Shown here piece by piece: positions 1 to 13,500 of a stretch of DNA of 64,000 nucleotides. A model generated the notes under the pieces. That model was not told where the DNA came from. It worked only from the letters and a program-made list of their open reading frames with translations, and did no database searches. Source of the DNA: Enoplosus armatus (Eukaryota > Chordata > Actinopteri > Centrarchiformes > Enoplosidae); assembly GCF_043641665.1 (NCBI RefSeq), contig NC_092189.1, positions 16,894,833 to 16,958,832 of the forward strand, read 5' to 3'. A program made the translations under genes and the position numbers. Position 1 is the stretch's first letter. Each line of letters starts with the position of its first letter.

Positions 1-3000
1 GGATGGTCGTCGACAAGAGGAAATGAGAAGCAGGAACAAAGTAATAAATAACAAAGTTCATATCATAGTCTGAGAGGGTGATGGCTGAGGGGTTAGGAGA
101 TCTGTGCGTTTGAGAAAGAGAAAGACAGCGTTGTGTCTTGTGTTGCTGCAGAACTTCAGGTCTGTTCGACTTGAATGTCAGCTTGAAAGGAAACCCAGAA
201 TCTGGTTTTCTGAACCTATTCTGCCGGCCAGTTTAGTTGCACGTGGGTTTTCTCAGCAGGTTTAGTTAAAGGACCTTTCAAGGAAGAAATAGGATACAAA
301 ATACATTCAAATAAGAGCATTTGCAAAGGCAAAATGGTCGTTTCATGGCCAAAGTGATATGTATGCATTGGATTTCATGCACAGGCTTGTTGGCCGAACT
401 CTTTTTCTTCACTTTTCCCCAATTGCCTGCAGTTGCTTGAACTTTTGCTCCTGATTGGTGCCATTTTTCATGCATACATTGCATTTCCCTTTGTTTTCAA
501 AGATGAAATATTTTGATATGTTGAATTTGGGGCTGGGCATAGTAACTGCTGATTTGATAACTAAAGTTTTAGTAAAAGTATATACTACAAAAATACTTTT
601 TCAATACCTTACATTGAAGAGATTATGTTTTCCTACAAAACCATTTTTTTATTCAACAAAAGAAGTCAAACTGCTGAAATGTTAAATGTTCACACTGTTG
701 GTGTGGTTTCACTCCAGGTTACAGTGGTGATGGCACTCAATATTATATTCACACAATATAATAAGCGCCTCTGGTGGGAAGGCATAGTCAGTGTACTGCA
801 AAACTGTAATATAAGTCATACATTACGTCCACCGGGCCACTCACTGCAACCCACCACGAGAAATCATCTGCTTCAGGTCGGTGTTTGGTAAATGGATGGC
901 TACAGTTACAGCTACAGGTAGCTGCTAAACTTTCGGACTGCTTGTTGCCAATAGACGTTTAGACCTCAGTACCCTGCACTTTTCTACTCTGACAAGTCAA
1001 AATGTTGGCTGTGAAAAAGGCTCATTAGGCACAACCCATATGCATTTGCAGCAGAGAGCTTTCTGGAGTCGCTTTCAATCAATATTGCTGATCAAATATT
1101 ATGGAAACAAGATAACGAATCTGACCAAACATTCAATCCCAGCTTTTGCTCAGTACATGGCATTTCACATGTTTGAGTTAATGCTACCGTAAAAAACGTA
1201 TTGAGGTGCGTAGCCCAGCCACAGTTGAAGTTGTGAGCACTCAGTTGGGGGATATAAAGACACTTGACGTATCGTATAGTTAACTCTGATTTGCAAGCTC
1301 TCCCATCTGGTGTGGAGTGTCATTAACAAGCAGAACTCAAGTCGTGCTACTTGCATTTGTTCACAATGGGGTCTTAAACAGCAGTTTGTTCGATTTGTTT
1401 CTGGTACACTGCTGCCCTGAGAACTATACATTGAGAGACTTTTGTTCACTCTATTGAGATGTTGTGTCCAGCTCAAAGTGATCACACACACAATGACTTC
1501 ACCAGTATGTGAAGATCACAACAGCAGACACACAAACTGTGCAAAATGCATCCACGTCCTCCGGTCATCTGATGTGTATCTGTTCATTGGCAAATTGAGA
1601 GTGAAGCAAAGTGAATTGCATTGAAGTGAAGGGCAGAGAATCGCACCAAGGATCTCTGCTGTCCTTGCCTCCAGTCAGTGAGCCATGATGAGTCAGAAAT
1701 GGAAATATCAGAGTCTTATCATCCGATCGAGCTTGGTCCTCATAAGCCTGGTCATTGGGCGTCCATTTGATTGTGTGTTTGCAAGAGAGAGGTAGATTCA
1801 GGGGAGGCCTACCGTCTTTCCCTCTTAATTAAATGAATTAATTCAAGTAGATACTGGCTTTACTTTACGTCATCACATCTTCAGAAAGTGGGTCAGCAGC
1901 AGAATTATCAAAATAAACAAATGATATGACTGACATCTTTGGAGAACATTTCCAAAACTGCTCTGGACCAGTTGGGGATACAACAACAAAGTTATTTTCG
2001 ACTTTACTGAGAGAATCTTCACTTTACTGCCAAGACATGTTCTGTTTCTCATATTTGTAGAATTGTTTTGATGTACTATCATGGGCTTACAGGAAAAAAT
2101 CCAACCTAAAAGTATGAACACTGTTAAAAAAAAACTACTTGAGATTTGCATTTCGGGTCCATTTTGTTGTGTGGTGGCAAGTTTCTCGTATCCCCATGGA
2201 TGCCCAATTAAGATGATGTGCATGTCACTGAGATACTTCTAGTGTTACAGCAATTTTGTTTAATAACAGAAAAACGTTCAGCTATCTAAATAATCATCTT
2301 CAAATTTCAGAATCAAAAGAACAGACTCTAGACTCTCCAGTTTGCACCAATCTCCACGAAACTGTGCTTACGGCCAAGAGCTCATTATTTTCAATTTCAG
2401 ATCCTAGTTTTCTGTAAACTGTGGTGAGCAGTGTCCTCTCACTTCAGGAAGCTGAACAACTTTTAATGCGCTTTCAATGCCCCAAATCAGCTTCTTATAG
2501 CGGTTATTAGGCATTATATCAGTGGCTGTAGCAGAACAGTCATTGTGCACCCAGTTTTGAGCTTTTTTCCAGCTACTGCACATTTTGAAAATTGCAAGTC
2601 AGAGGGTGTGAAGTGCTGGGAGAGGAGGTTTGGTATTGGGTCTGGTCAGTGTGAAGAGGAATGGGTGAAAACATTTTGTACCAAGTGGCGTCTCTTAGGA
2701 CAACTGTCCTTGAGCACAGATAACTTTTTTCCTGAACACCAACTTCTCATTTTAAGCACTTATGGGGAATGGTTGCAGGTTTAGTGGGATACATGCAGCA
2801 CAATGCAGAACATTTTTCCTCAAATGCTGACAACGTGAAGTGCATACGTTGGCTGTACTTGATACTGCTAAAATTATCTTGGAACTTTTGTAATAAGTGT
2901 AGAGTTGCTTTTCTTAAGGCCCATGTACATGGAAATACATTAATTCCAGTAATCACTGCAATCAGTAAACCCATGCGTGTTTGAAGGAACGCAGAACCAA

Positions 3001-3125
3001 TGTATCACAAAATGGAGGAAGCTACTGTAGCTAATTAGCTGTGTTGCACCATTCACTTTTATATAACCCGTGTCTGAAAGAGTGTATGGTTAGGGTTAGA
3101 GAGGAAGGGTTTGCAGACAGTTATG

Positions 3126-3180
3126 AGACAGGAGCTGATGGTACAAATACGTACGGTATTTGTACCATCAGCTCCTGTCT
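3126..3180. repeat. Perfect 25-bp inverted repeat with 5-nt spacer
   Basis: The left arm (3126-3150) is the exact reverse complement of the right arm (3156-3180), separated only by GTACG. It would form a long hairpin in single-stranded DNA or RNA. Neighbouring bases do not extend the pairing. A weaker 12-bp inverted repeat follows at 3218-3229 and 3246-3257. No known transposon end or terminator is recognised here. Confidence 0.95.
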
Positions 3181-3217
3181 TTTGTGTCTCTGTGATCTGT
3201 CCCGTTAGCGACAGAGC

Positions 3218-3257
3218 TAACTGGCAGTTGGAAAGCTGGACAGTTAACTGCCAGTTA
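3218..3257. repeat. 12-bp inverted repeat
   Basis: TAACTGGCAGTT at 3218-3229 is matched by its reverse complement at 3246-3257, with a 16-nt spacer. It lies 38 bp after the stronger 25-bp inverted repeat. It may be chance or part of the same rearranged patch. Confidence 0.7.
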
Positions 3258-5696
3258 ACTCAGAGAGCTTTTTCCCCCTTAATTAACTCCTTACTGAATT
3301 CAATTCAATTCTGAGAACAAAATGCCAGAGGGGAAATAAACAGAAGCTCAGAGAGCTACTGAGACTGACTAGCACTGGCATGTTCCTAGCTGGCTAGCAT
3401 CTTAGCGGTTAGCTCGCCAGCTACGGTCGTTTACCAACTAGCCCTGAGAGTAGTAGAGAGTAAGAGTAGTCTCTTTGTCACCAAGCTTCTACAACAACAA
3501 CAGATTTTATGGAGACGCACAGATGAAGGTCGCTGTCCCACCTTCTGGTGCGACTGGGCCTCAAAGTTGCTGTTGCACTCATTGTAAGTGCGTCAAGTTG
3601 GTGCATCACAAACTTAAATTTAGTTAATAAGGGCTTCCCAAGAAGAAAGGTTAATACACACTTTATAAAAGACAACAAAAAAGTAAGTCAATATGTGCTG
3701 AAAATGTCCCATTCAAATGTTTTCTTTTGGGGCCTTTTCTAAGAAACACCTGTTAAACAGAGAAATGTTGTTCCTCACAGCAAACACTCTGGAAAGAAGT
3801 AAACACAATTTAGCCAGTCCAAACTTCAAAAGCTCAGTTGTTGGGCGAGGACACAATCTTTCTGTGATAGCTTTTAATTAATTCTGATGGTAGTCCCAGC
3901 TTGTATAGAAGTATCTGCCACAGCAAAGTAATATCTTGAGGCTAGTAAACAGTAGAAGGAAGAGGGAAGCAAATTGTGTGCCTTCATTTTAAATGTTTCA
4001 CGACTCACAAGGAGTTGAAAACCCGAGTAAATGCCTTTTCCACCTTTGAATTGCCTGAGAAAGTGTCACATGTAGCTCCAGATAACAAACAAAATCACAT
4101 ATGAATGTGCAAAAAAACAGATGCTTTGAATTCACATGCATGTTTTTTGTACACAGCAAAAAGTGTGAAAAAAGTATCCACTGAACGTTACTGAGATTTC
4201 ACCTTGAGTTAGACTGTCACAGACACTTTTGGGGCTCTCTCATCCTTTTCCGAAAACGAAGGAAATCCCCACACACTTGGCTGAAACACAGACTAGAGCA
4301 GCGAGGAGTGCTGACGGAAAAAAGGAAGCATGAAAGGAGAACAGATGGGATGTTTACGTGAGTTAATGACTAAAAAATGAGAGCCAAGCTGGAGACGAGT
4401 CGAACAGACGGTTTGCTCTCCACAGCCAGCACCACCATGAACAGTAGTGATGTATTTATCAATGAAATATGAAGACGAGGGATACAAAGAAAATTCATCA
4501 AAAAAGATAAACAAAGAGTTTATATTTTTGCGCTGGTAGGCTTTAAATTCCATTGAGGATATGTTGAAGATTTAATTGTAGCTTGTCAAAAAAAAAAACA
4601 CTTCAAAAACAAGTCATTATTTATTCTGCTTGTTCTCAGAGGAAAACTGGTTTAATTCTGCACTGTAAGTGTCTCTGCAGCCAGAATAAAAGTCACTGAA
4701 ACATTCACTTAAAGCAAAACTAACTAACCTCCTGCCTAATTACACATATTTGTCATGAACAACTTTTGATAAAAAAGGGTGTTGGCCACACAGTCTGACG
4801 AGAAAGAAGTCTGACAGAGATCTGCCCATTGCTTCAGTGCGCATTAGATTTGTGTTTGGATATATGGTGGCGGTGACAGCTTACTGATGGTGTCAGCCAG
4901 TGCCTTCAGTGTTAGGCCGACACCTCAGGCTGAGAGATGTGACTGATGGTTTTCTGCCCATTTCAGTCAAACCACACATGACCCTTTTCTGTTTCTGTTG
5001 TATGAAATGTGCATAACAACCTCCTTTAGCACACCTTTACACATAGTAATTTTTACTGAAATCCTGGTGCTGGAGGATAAAAAACATCTCTGTTGTCGTC
5101 AGGCTGTATATTCCCTGAAATATGCCAATCATCTTTTCTATTATTAAGAGTCACACCATGAATTTAAAAGCTGTAATCATTGACATCTTACAAAATGTTG
5201 TTTTTCATCCTGGAAGATAAATAGGTGTCTCCCCCGGCCTATTCCTTGCCCACACTAAACCATGTGTTTGTGACATCCCTCTGCTGCCAGCCCGAATTCA
5301 AAACCCCCAAGCCACCGAATAATAAATGCATCATGAAGTGTAACTGATGAGCATCAGCTCAGGGTAAACTTTTAATCTCTGCTGAAATGTAGCCAGCTAA
5401 TGCTAAGCTGGGAGAGCATTAAAATGCAACATTGTCCATTGGTCATGCAGGGAACCACCAAAACCTTTCAGGCATGCACTCAGAGGTTCAAATCAAATGT
5501 GTTTTTGTGCTCCCTGCACATCGCTCGCTTCACACATACGCAGGAAACAAAAGTCATGCCAGGGGTAAAAGAAAGCATCGAGTTAAATGTATCACCTCGT
5601 GGCCACAAACTGTTCTAGCCTGTAAACAAGTGCAAGTAGATTTAATCCAAGATTAACTAAAGAATGAGGGAAAGAAACAGTGTCTTTGCTGGCAAA

Positions 5697-5713
5697 CCCC
5701 CCCCCCCCCCCCC
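5697..5713. repeat. Poly-C run (17 nt)
   Basis: An uninterrupted run of C. Runs of this kind vary in length and are prone to assembly error. Confidence 0.95.
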
Positions 5714-5782
5714 ATCAAATTAAAGCTACTCTAAATCAATATTTTTATGTTAATACTGGATTTAATTACTATGTATAATGTT

Positions 5783-6345
5783 AAAGGGGTCACTCAGTGA
5801 CAGACCCATAGAGACTTATCACCTGACTCTGCAGTTCCCCTTAGCTAAATGGAACTTTTTAGCATCTTTCAGCTCATTGTTTTGGTTTCAAAGCCCGTAA
5901 CTTTACTGTTTTGGTTCACTCACACCAGCATCGTTTTCATGCTGTTTTCTGTGAAAAAGCTCTTATAAACCCACTGTATGCTACTTGCCTTGCACTAAAC
6001 TGCAGACAAACAAAAATAGTGACTAGCTGGTGATCATAGTGGAATTTTGTCTGCTCAAGAGGTAGTCGTGACCAAAACAGAGGTAAAAGGAGAGTGAACA
6101 TTGGACACAACTCTGAATGAATGCTGATGTTGCTCCATGTCTGTTGGACATGTAAATAAGTACTGTTTGCTAGCACATTTGCCATATCACCTATATAAAG
6201 GTGATATGTTGTTGTGTTTACAGCTTGTTGTGCTGCCAACAAGTAAACTGTTGCAGATTCAAACAATACAGAATGTCTGTTCAGGGAACACATGGTTAAA
6301 TTTGACAAAAAAGTTAGATGACATTGTGTTAATACTTTTAACAAA
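5783..6345 (+). repeat. Dispersed repeat, copy 1 (partner near 50.3-50.7 kb)
   Basis: This stretch shares a colinear series of words with 50281-50706: AAAGGGGTC at the start, GTTTTGGTTT, GTGAAAAAGCTCT, GACTAGCTGGTGATCA, and a final GCCA...ATATG segment. The copies are diverged and carry indels, so this is an old interspersed repeat. Frames across it are chance. Inside lies a small hairpin, CATATCACC/GGTGATATG, at about 6183-6208. The family is not identified and the outer boundaries are approximate. Confidence 0.7.
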
Positions 6346-6588
6346 AGCTAACTAAATATTTTAGTTTAAATTTCTGCTCCTCACATGCATCGTTTGTTAA
6401 ATAATCAAACACACACAAGTAATATTGGATCGTCTTGTATGCATATGCTTTGGCTTTCAGATAAATGTACATGGACACATATTTGCATGACTATGATGAA
6501 AGTCCCATACCACAGCTTTTATGTTTGCACTGCAAGCTTGTCAGTTATCAATACTGACAATGGCCAAACTCTACAGTCAATCTGCCCG

Positions 6589-6633
6589 TTTGACAACACC
6601 TGTGACCAGCACTTGGTCACAGGTGTTGTCAAA
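6589..6633. repeat. Perfect 20-bp inverted repeat with 5-nt spacer
   Basis: The left arm (6589-6608) is the exact reverse complement of the right arm (6614-6633), with spacer GCACT. It is built like the inverted repeat at 3126-3180 but is unrelated in sequence. A smaller hairpin (ACTGTGGTT/AACCACAGT) follows at 6723-6744. Confidence 0.95.
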
Positions 6634-7786
6634 AATGTATTTAATTGCTCTCGCTACAAGAGGAAGACCAGGCAGATAGCTGAGGTGGATGCACTGTAGA
6701 TGTGCAGGGCTCAGGTGGCTTCACTGTGGTTATTAAACCACAGTTGTGCCTACAAACGTGCTTTTCGTTTCACCACCTTTCACTCAGCACAGATCAGACC
6801 AACGCAGCATACTATGCGAGTCTCGTCAATATCCAGGTACCAAAATATGTGACACAGTGGTAACGTAATGCAATTAAGTGGACCTCTCCACTCTTCTTCC
6901 CTGGTCCTGGCAGATTAAAATGGCCACTTATTGACTAGAGCAGCACTTTGGCTCTGAGGTTCAGTGCTGTAGGTCATTATGTCGTCTGCAATTAGAAACA
7001 TGAAGTGGGGGAACATCATGAAGCCCTCCATCATGTCATTATGTCTGACCATACAGTCCATGCTGATTAAACTTCACTTTCAGGGAGTCTGGCCTACAAA
7101 AACCAGACTGAATATATGGTTGGACAAAAAGAAACAGTGGGCAGTGGAGTCAAATTGAAGCTCTGCTTTGTAATTGAATCAAAAATCGCATTAACTGAAC
7201 CATTAAGAATGGCCGTGCTGCAATCAATCAGTAATTACAGAGGCCTGTAATTTATCAGCCAAATACTGCAGGCTAAAGCTAACAGTAGCAGAGCACACTG
7301 CACTCAATCATTAACGCAAAGTAAAATGTATACCTCAACCAAAGCCATTGGTTTTTATTTTGGTAATTTTGGCTGTTTTGTAAGAAATCTAAATTGCCTG
7401 TGTGCTACAGCACAGTGACTGAATTGAAATCATTTTGCATGTACAGCGTACGATAGGATTCAGGTTCAGATGTTGATTAGGCAAGTAAAAGAATAAGGGA
7501 AGAAATAAAAAAAATAGGGAAGGGAGAAACCTGATAAACAAAGGACAACACGCGGACATTAGAAAAGATCAAGATCAAACTAAACTCAGTCTGAAGATTA
7601 ATTTAACTCTTTAACACCCTCCCTCTTTAATGTGAGACCTTTGCGATGAACGTTTTAGGGGTTTATTTCATTTTCAGATTGCTTTGAAGGTACATGTAGT
7701 GTAGCGGCAACATAATGTTAGCGTTTCACTGGTAAACTTAGCTGTCAGTTGTGCCTGCATTACTAAATTCATGTATTGCATGAGTT

Positions 7787-7806
7787 GGGGGGGGGGGGGG
7801 GGGGGG
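7787..7806. repeat. Poly-G run (20 nt)
   Basis: Twenty consecutive G. It could form a quadruplex on this strand but has no visible gene context. Confidence 0.95.
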
Positions 7807-10468
7807 AGCATGGCATTACAGACAAGTTGAAATTTAAAAGATGTCACTACTATAACTGTAATGTAAAAGCGCACTTTGTGGCTCATGTAAACACCGTGAT
7901 CCTCTTGGAGATGTTTGTCGGGTGGTAAAAGGGGGTGGAGAGGGTCATTGAGGGGTATTAACAGCTGTGTTCAGAAAATAACACAATGGCAGTAAGAGGG
8001 TCTCTCCTCCCCGGGAGTATGAAAGGAGAGTGGTCCAATGTTGGGATACAATGTGTGATTCCTCTACACAATGAATTAATTAGTGTCATACAACTCTCAC
8101 ACACTATAGGAAGACCTAAATGACATGCCCAAGCCCTAATCACAGTTTCAGTAAGCAAACCGATGCATTGATGTCCACAGGTTGCTTTGTGTATGAGGCA
8201 GAGTAGCTGTGCAATCAAATGTTCACTTTATTGCTCTCTCCGCTGTAACAGCAAGAGATCCAGTAGGGTCTCCAATAATCCGTTTCCATAGAAATAGCTC
8301 TGTATTGATGGTTGGACACACACTGTCCATTATCTGACACTTTGTGATATAAGTGGGCTGTTTGCCATAAGTGGCCTGCAGGTGACTGTCTTTTAAACAC
8401 AAAATTACAAAACTGCTTCAAGGGTAAAACACCACAGATCATGTACTTCCACAAATCCCTTGAGCTTTGACCTCTGGATCACTGGCAGACTTTCCTCCAC
8501 ACATTAGTGAGATGACTAGTTGTCCTTGACAGGTGAAGTGCAGTATTAACGATATAGTGTGCTCAAATAAAAAAAAACCTGAAAAGAAACCCTGGCAGTA
8601 GCCGAACCAACAGTTTGAGCTTGAAGAAAGGTGTTGTTGCTAAGCCCAAGGATATTTTGGGTTGCTTTGGTGCACAGCTTCATAGAGAGGATGATTTTGA
8701 AAGGATGCAGCTTTGATTGATGAGTCTACCAAGGATGTTTTCTCATAATAATAGCTGTCTGCAGTTTACAACCTGTGCCACTGCTGTAAAATAAACCTTA
8801 ATTAGGAGGAAAAGTTTAGATATGTTAGATATATTATCATAGAAATATGATAACATGTACAAATATAGTACTACCAATTTAGTAACATAGTCATTTACAT
8901 AGCACATATCGCTGACGGGAAGGTTGTGGGTTATTTGAGACGAGTAATAATGTCATTGTAAACTTTGATTTTGAGTTCTTGTTGCAGTGATTTTCTGTTG
9001 CAGTTAATAGCCAGTTATGAATGGTTCAACACATGAGAAAACGTCTGGGGCAAACGCATACACCCTTCTTTTGCACCTCTTCTAATTAACTGGATAGAAA
9101 AAGGATACTAAACATATTACCAATATGGCAGGCTTTCAGACTGTGAAAGTAGTCGGAGCCATATTTATCTCAAAGTGTGTGAGTCTATTAGTTCCTATCC
9201 TGAGCCTTTAATTAACTCTACCCACATTTCTTGATTCAATCAATGGCCTGCCAGGCATTCGTCTTCCCCTGAAAGGACAGATTCATGTTGGTTGTTGAAA
9301 TCATGCAAGTGGGGCCAGGCTAACAATCATCATATTAACTAAATATTTGTATTAATTAACAGTAACATTTAATGTTTAATTGGAGTAGTTATATTTTAGG
9401 TCCAAATCAGACTGATACTCCAGTTTGGAAATGTCCAAACCCAACCCGACATTCAGCTCAAGCCCCTCAGGTCCATTCAGGCTCTGGTCCGATCTCTAGG
9501 AAGCAATAGTAAAAGTTTGTAAATTAATAATTCATTCTGTGAGTTTACATGTCAATCCAGACTATACATAGTTTTTAGTTTTTCTACATAAAAAGTCTTC
9601 TCATATAAGGCCTTTGACATGCTTCACACACAAAAGTAGTTGGAGTTCAGTTGATTTTGGATACATTTTTACTGCCACATCCAGGATAAATAAAAACCTG
9701 CTGTTTACAAACAAAAGAGGCTTCAGTGGTCACAAGCAACTCGTGTGTTGAGTTGGCAGCAAAATTCAATTAAAGCCCTTGTTCGGTCAAACAGTTGAAA
9801 TGGTAATTTCAGTGTAATCCAGCCAATATTTGAATGCCCCAGGCTTAATGACGTCACATTGACATTGGGTAAAAATTGCGGTCAAGGAGAATGTGTTGTG
9901 ACATTTTATTACGGCTCTTTTGAGAGCATAACTGGGATGTCTGGCTTGATGTTCAAAAGCCATGATTTTATCGTGTTTTTGTGGCTGGTGACGCACACTC
10001 TATTAGTCATGCGTGGCCATACTTTGTTCGTGGTTATCTCAGGCCACACACTAGGCTCAGACCTTCCATAACAGGACTGGAGACACATCTCTTTATCATG
10101 TTGAACAGACACTGCGAGTCCTGAATGTATTCTTTCTCTCACTTTGGTGCTTGACCACTGAGACTCCCTCCATTTGTCTGCGTGTCCCCACGAGACGCCC
10201 ACATTGTTTCCTGAAATAGTGTGTCAGATCCTGCCGTTCTCTTTGGATGAGAAATGTTAATGCTTTTCAATAAATGGGTGGTACACCTGATAAATGTGTC
10301 ATGGACTCTGTTGATGACACAGGGTTGTGCTGTTTTTGTCATTAATTACAGCAACAAAAACTATTTCAATTCCAGTGAAACCTGGAAGGATTTGCTTCTC
10401 TCTTATGCAATGGAGGATGGGGGTATTATTGTAGCAATATTATTTGCAGATGTGCAAGAATCTGTAAT

Positions 10469-10547
10469 GCATACTCAGATTTGTGAATGTGTACACTAAT
10501 CTCTAAATGTGCATTAGATTTGTTCATGTGTAAGAGAATCTGTAAAT
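10469..10547. repeat. Degenerate minisatellite, about 40-bp unit
   Basis: Two adjacent units, 10469-10508 and 10509-10547, share the order GCAT-AGATTTGT-ATGTGTA-AATCTxTAAAT with mismatches. The preceding 29 bp (about 10440-10468) looks like a partial third unit. No function is apparent. Confidence 0.6.
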
Positions 10548-13500
10548 ATGAACTCTTAATGTAAATGGCATTAATGAGTGAAAGGTATTTAGCTAAAGAG
10601 CTGGAAAAACAGACGATTCTTCAGTTCCACCTCAAGTATGTCTTTTTACATGCCATTTTTTCTACACTCCTGCCCTGCCTGAGATTTGCAAATGTGTGGC
10701 AATCTTTCTGTAACTTCAGGTTTCCTTTGCCCTTAGTCGAGGCTCACAGGCTCACGCTGCCAGGCTGACCCTTTTTACTAACTTTTTACTGCCACACTCT
10801 TTGGGAGCGACCAAAGGGTGTGATGGAGCTGTAAATGCCACTGTACCGTTCCCAACTGCTCTGATAGCAAGCACAAACAGGCGTATCTACATTTTCACGG
10901 CTTTCCATCTAATGAGGGAGCTCTTTAGCTACCAGCCACAGCAAACGGCTCACACTGAAACAGACTTTACAAAGTGCTTCAGGATAAAATTAAACAATGT
11001 AATGTGAATATAAACAATTCATTTAAAATTAAGTTTATTAATGAACCTTTGACAGACATTTTACAGAACACTGTGTAGACTTCAAAAATAATAGTAAATG
11101 ATAGTCAATGAAATTAGCAAACAACCTAAATAAAACAATGTTTTACTATAAGGTTTCATCTCTCACCTTATCATATCTTCTGCAGCTATCTCTAGAAAAC
11201 TGTGTACTCCTGGTTTATGTGTGTATGTTGTTGTACTGCAGTTTTCCGAGGTCAAAAATGAACTTTGAAACTCTACATTTTAACATCTTAAAGAGTATCG
11301 ACATTACCTAATGGATTCAGCTGGGATTTCTGGGACGTTTTTCAGCTGAATAACAGCTGTGGATTTGGGCCTTTCCTTTCTCTGATTTACTCTGATGGTC
11401 GGCATCTTTTTGGGCTTGCCATCATAACACGACATTTTCAGGAGACACTTTCCACTCGTTAGGAATTTATTTCCCCTCGGATAGCAAATAACTTCTGTTG
11501 GTTAAAGTGAGCTTATAGACGCTGTTTTAGCTGACCATTATTTGCTAGCCTAGGATACAAAAACCCATAACACAAGATATCATATATCAAAAGACTGACT
11601 CATTTCTATACAGAAGCTGGAACTTGCTCCTCTCAGACAGAACAACACATGTTGTAAATGTCTAACTTTCAAATTCTCTGCTTTTTCAAACATTAAGCCT
11701 CACTGTATATTTGGCCCAATACAGTAGTAATGTAAGGAACCACCTGGGAATAACTTTTAAACAAAACTGTTTCATTCCAAAACACTTCATACTGTGTATT
11801 TGAGAAAATGTGTTAAGTGGTGTTTACTGTTCAATATTTAAAGAACTTGAAAAAATATCCACCTGTTAACATCAAAGAGCTGTTGGCATGTGTTAGCTAG
11901 TTGGAAAGATTTACATTTACATAAAACATCTGATGATTTGGCCAAAAGGTTGTTTTTCCCCTCAGTAGAGCTGACAGTTACCAATTAAGGCAGAATAATT
12001 ACAAAAACCAGCATGGGGTTTTCACGGTAGGAAACCGAGAACAGTGAATACAATTTTAATGATTTTCTCAATAATGTACTTTACAATGCCTTGAAAAGGG
12101 TAAATATATGTATCTTCTGCTCAGCAACGATAAAGGAATTATTATATTTGCAAAAATTACAAAAGCAGCAAAAAAGTTATGCTCACTTGCAATAATAAGT
12201 ATCTTGAATAAAGATACGTGATATTTGCCTCCAAAACTGTAACGGTACAGTCCATCTTTACAGAAATGTTCTGTTAATAGCCAGAAATGTACCAGAATAA
12301 TTACACAAAACCCAAAATGTCCTCAAACTGCGCAGCTAAAGTTCTCATCAAAGGGTAGAAACCAACTTCTACCTTTAGACATGGTGAAATGCTACATTAG
12401 CAGCATGAGTGAAATGAGTCACTAGCATTTCACAAAGCATTGTTAGCCTCCCTCCTTTATGGGTATGATTCAGAGAATCCCTGGTAGACCCAGCTCCATG
12501 GTGGCTTTGTCATGACACTGTTGGTTCCAGCCAGCAGCTTGATCAAGCGAAACAGGACAGCGGCTATGCCTACAACTTCCTTCGTCCTCACTGTCATGTC
12601 CAAAATATGGGTCATGTAGAATTCAGTGGCTGTGTATGTGTGTTTGTGGGAATCATTTTCTATATGACTATCTGCTTTACGTCTCCTGGGCTAAAACCTT
12701 ACTTCACAATACAGATTGACAGCAAAGCCCCAGTAGCTTTTATTCTTTGGTTTAAGGCACAGGTGGACTATAACTGGGGCCGAGCGCACACTGACTCACC
12801 CATGGGCCCTTGGCTTTCTTCATGTCTCTCTTATAATGCAGTAACTGCTATGGTGCTATGGTCCCCAGGGCTAAATGTGAAAGCCACCAAACCTTACTTC
12901 TTCCAGAAGCAGCAACCGTAAGCAGTTAATAACCATGAGGGAGTAGCCAGAGGAAAGTCAGAACTGTGGAAGACTAACCAAGAGCTAATACCGTATATAG
13001 AGGAGAAAACCCCATTGCATAAGCTGCTTAAAGGAGTTCGCAAATGGCTAATAAAAGAAAAATATTATAGTTGGGGGTGATGAGCTCCAGGTAACAGGAC
13101 AACAAGCATATGCTATCAGAGGATGTGATTTACACTGTGACTGATGGGAGCTGACACCTCTATCCATATTCATATATGTGCATGTAGCAAATAGAAGGCA
13201 TTCATCATCACAGTCAAGCAGTCCACAGCTTCTAATTACATGTTCACACAGATTGTACTACCTCTGTAAGATCCCAGCTGGAGAGATTTCCCAGTTGCCT
13301 TTAAAAACTAAAGAAGGAGGAGAGGGTAGGGGGGATGCAGAGCCCAACATGTGGAGGCGTGCACAGCTGGTGAAACCCTCTTTTTTACACACAGACACAC
13401 TTTGTAGTGCTTCATTATGTCATGCAATTACCATCCCAGTTTGGTTGCATCGAAAAATCCCATCTTACTTCTCTAAATCACTGCATTTCATTACCTTGAC

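Noticed and set aside
3548..3592. Hydrophobic frame ending at GTAAGT, considered as glra4 exon 1
   Set aside because: Its first codon is GTG with an in-frame stop upstream and no ATG; the ATG in the other frame ends in the wrong phase.
12607..12921. 104-codon plus-strand frame starting with ATG and a hydrophobic stretch, considered as glra4 exon 1
   Set aside because: No suitable splice donor in the right phase after the hydrophobic segment, and the rest resembles no receptor leader.
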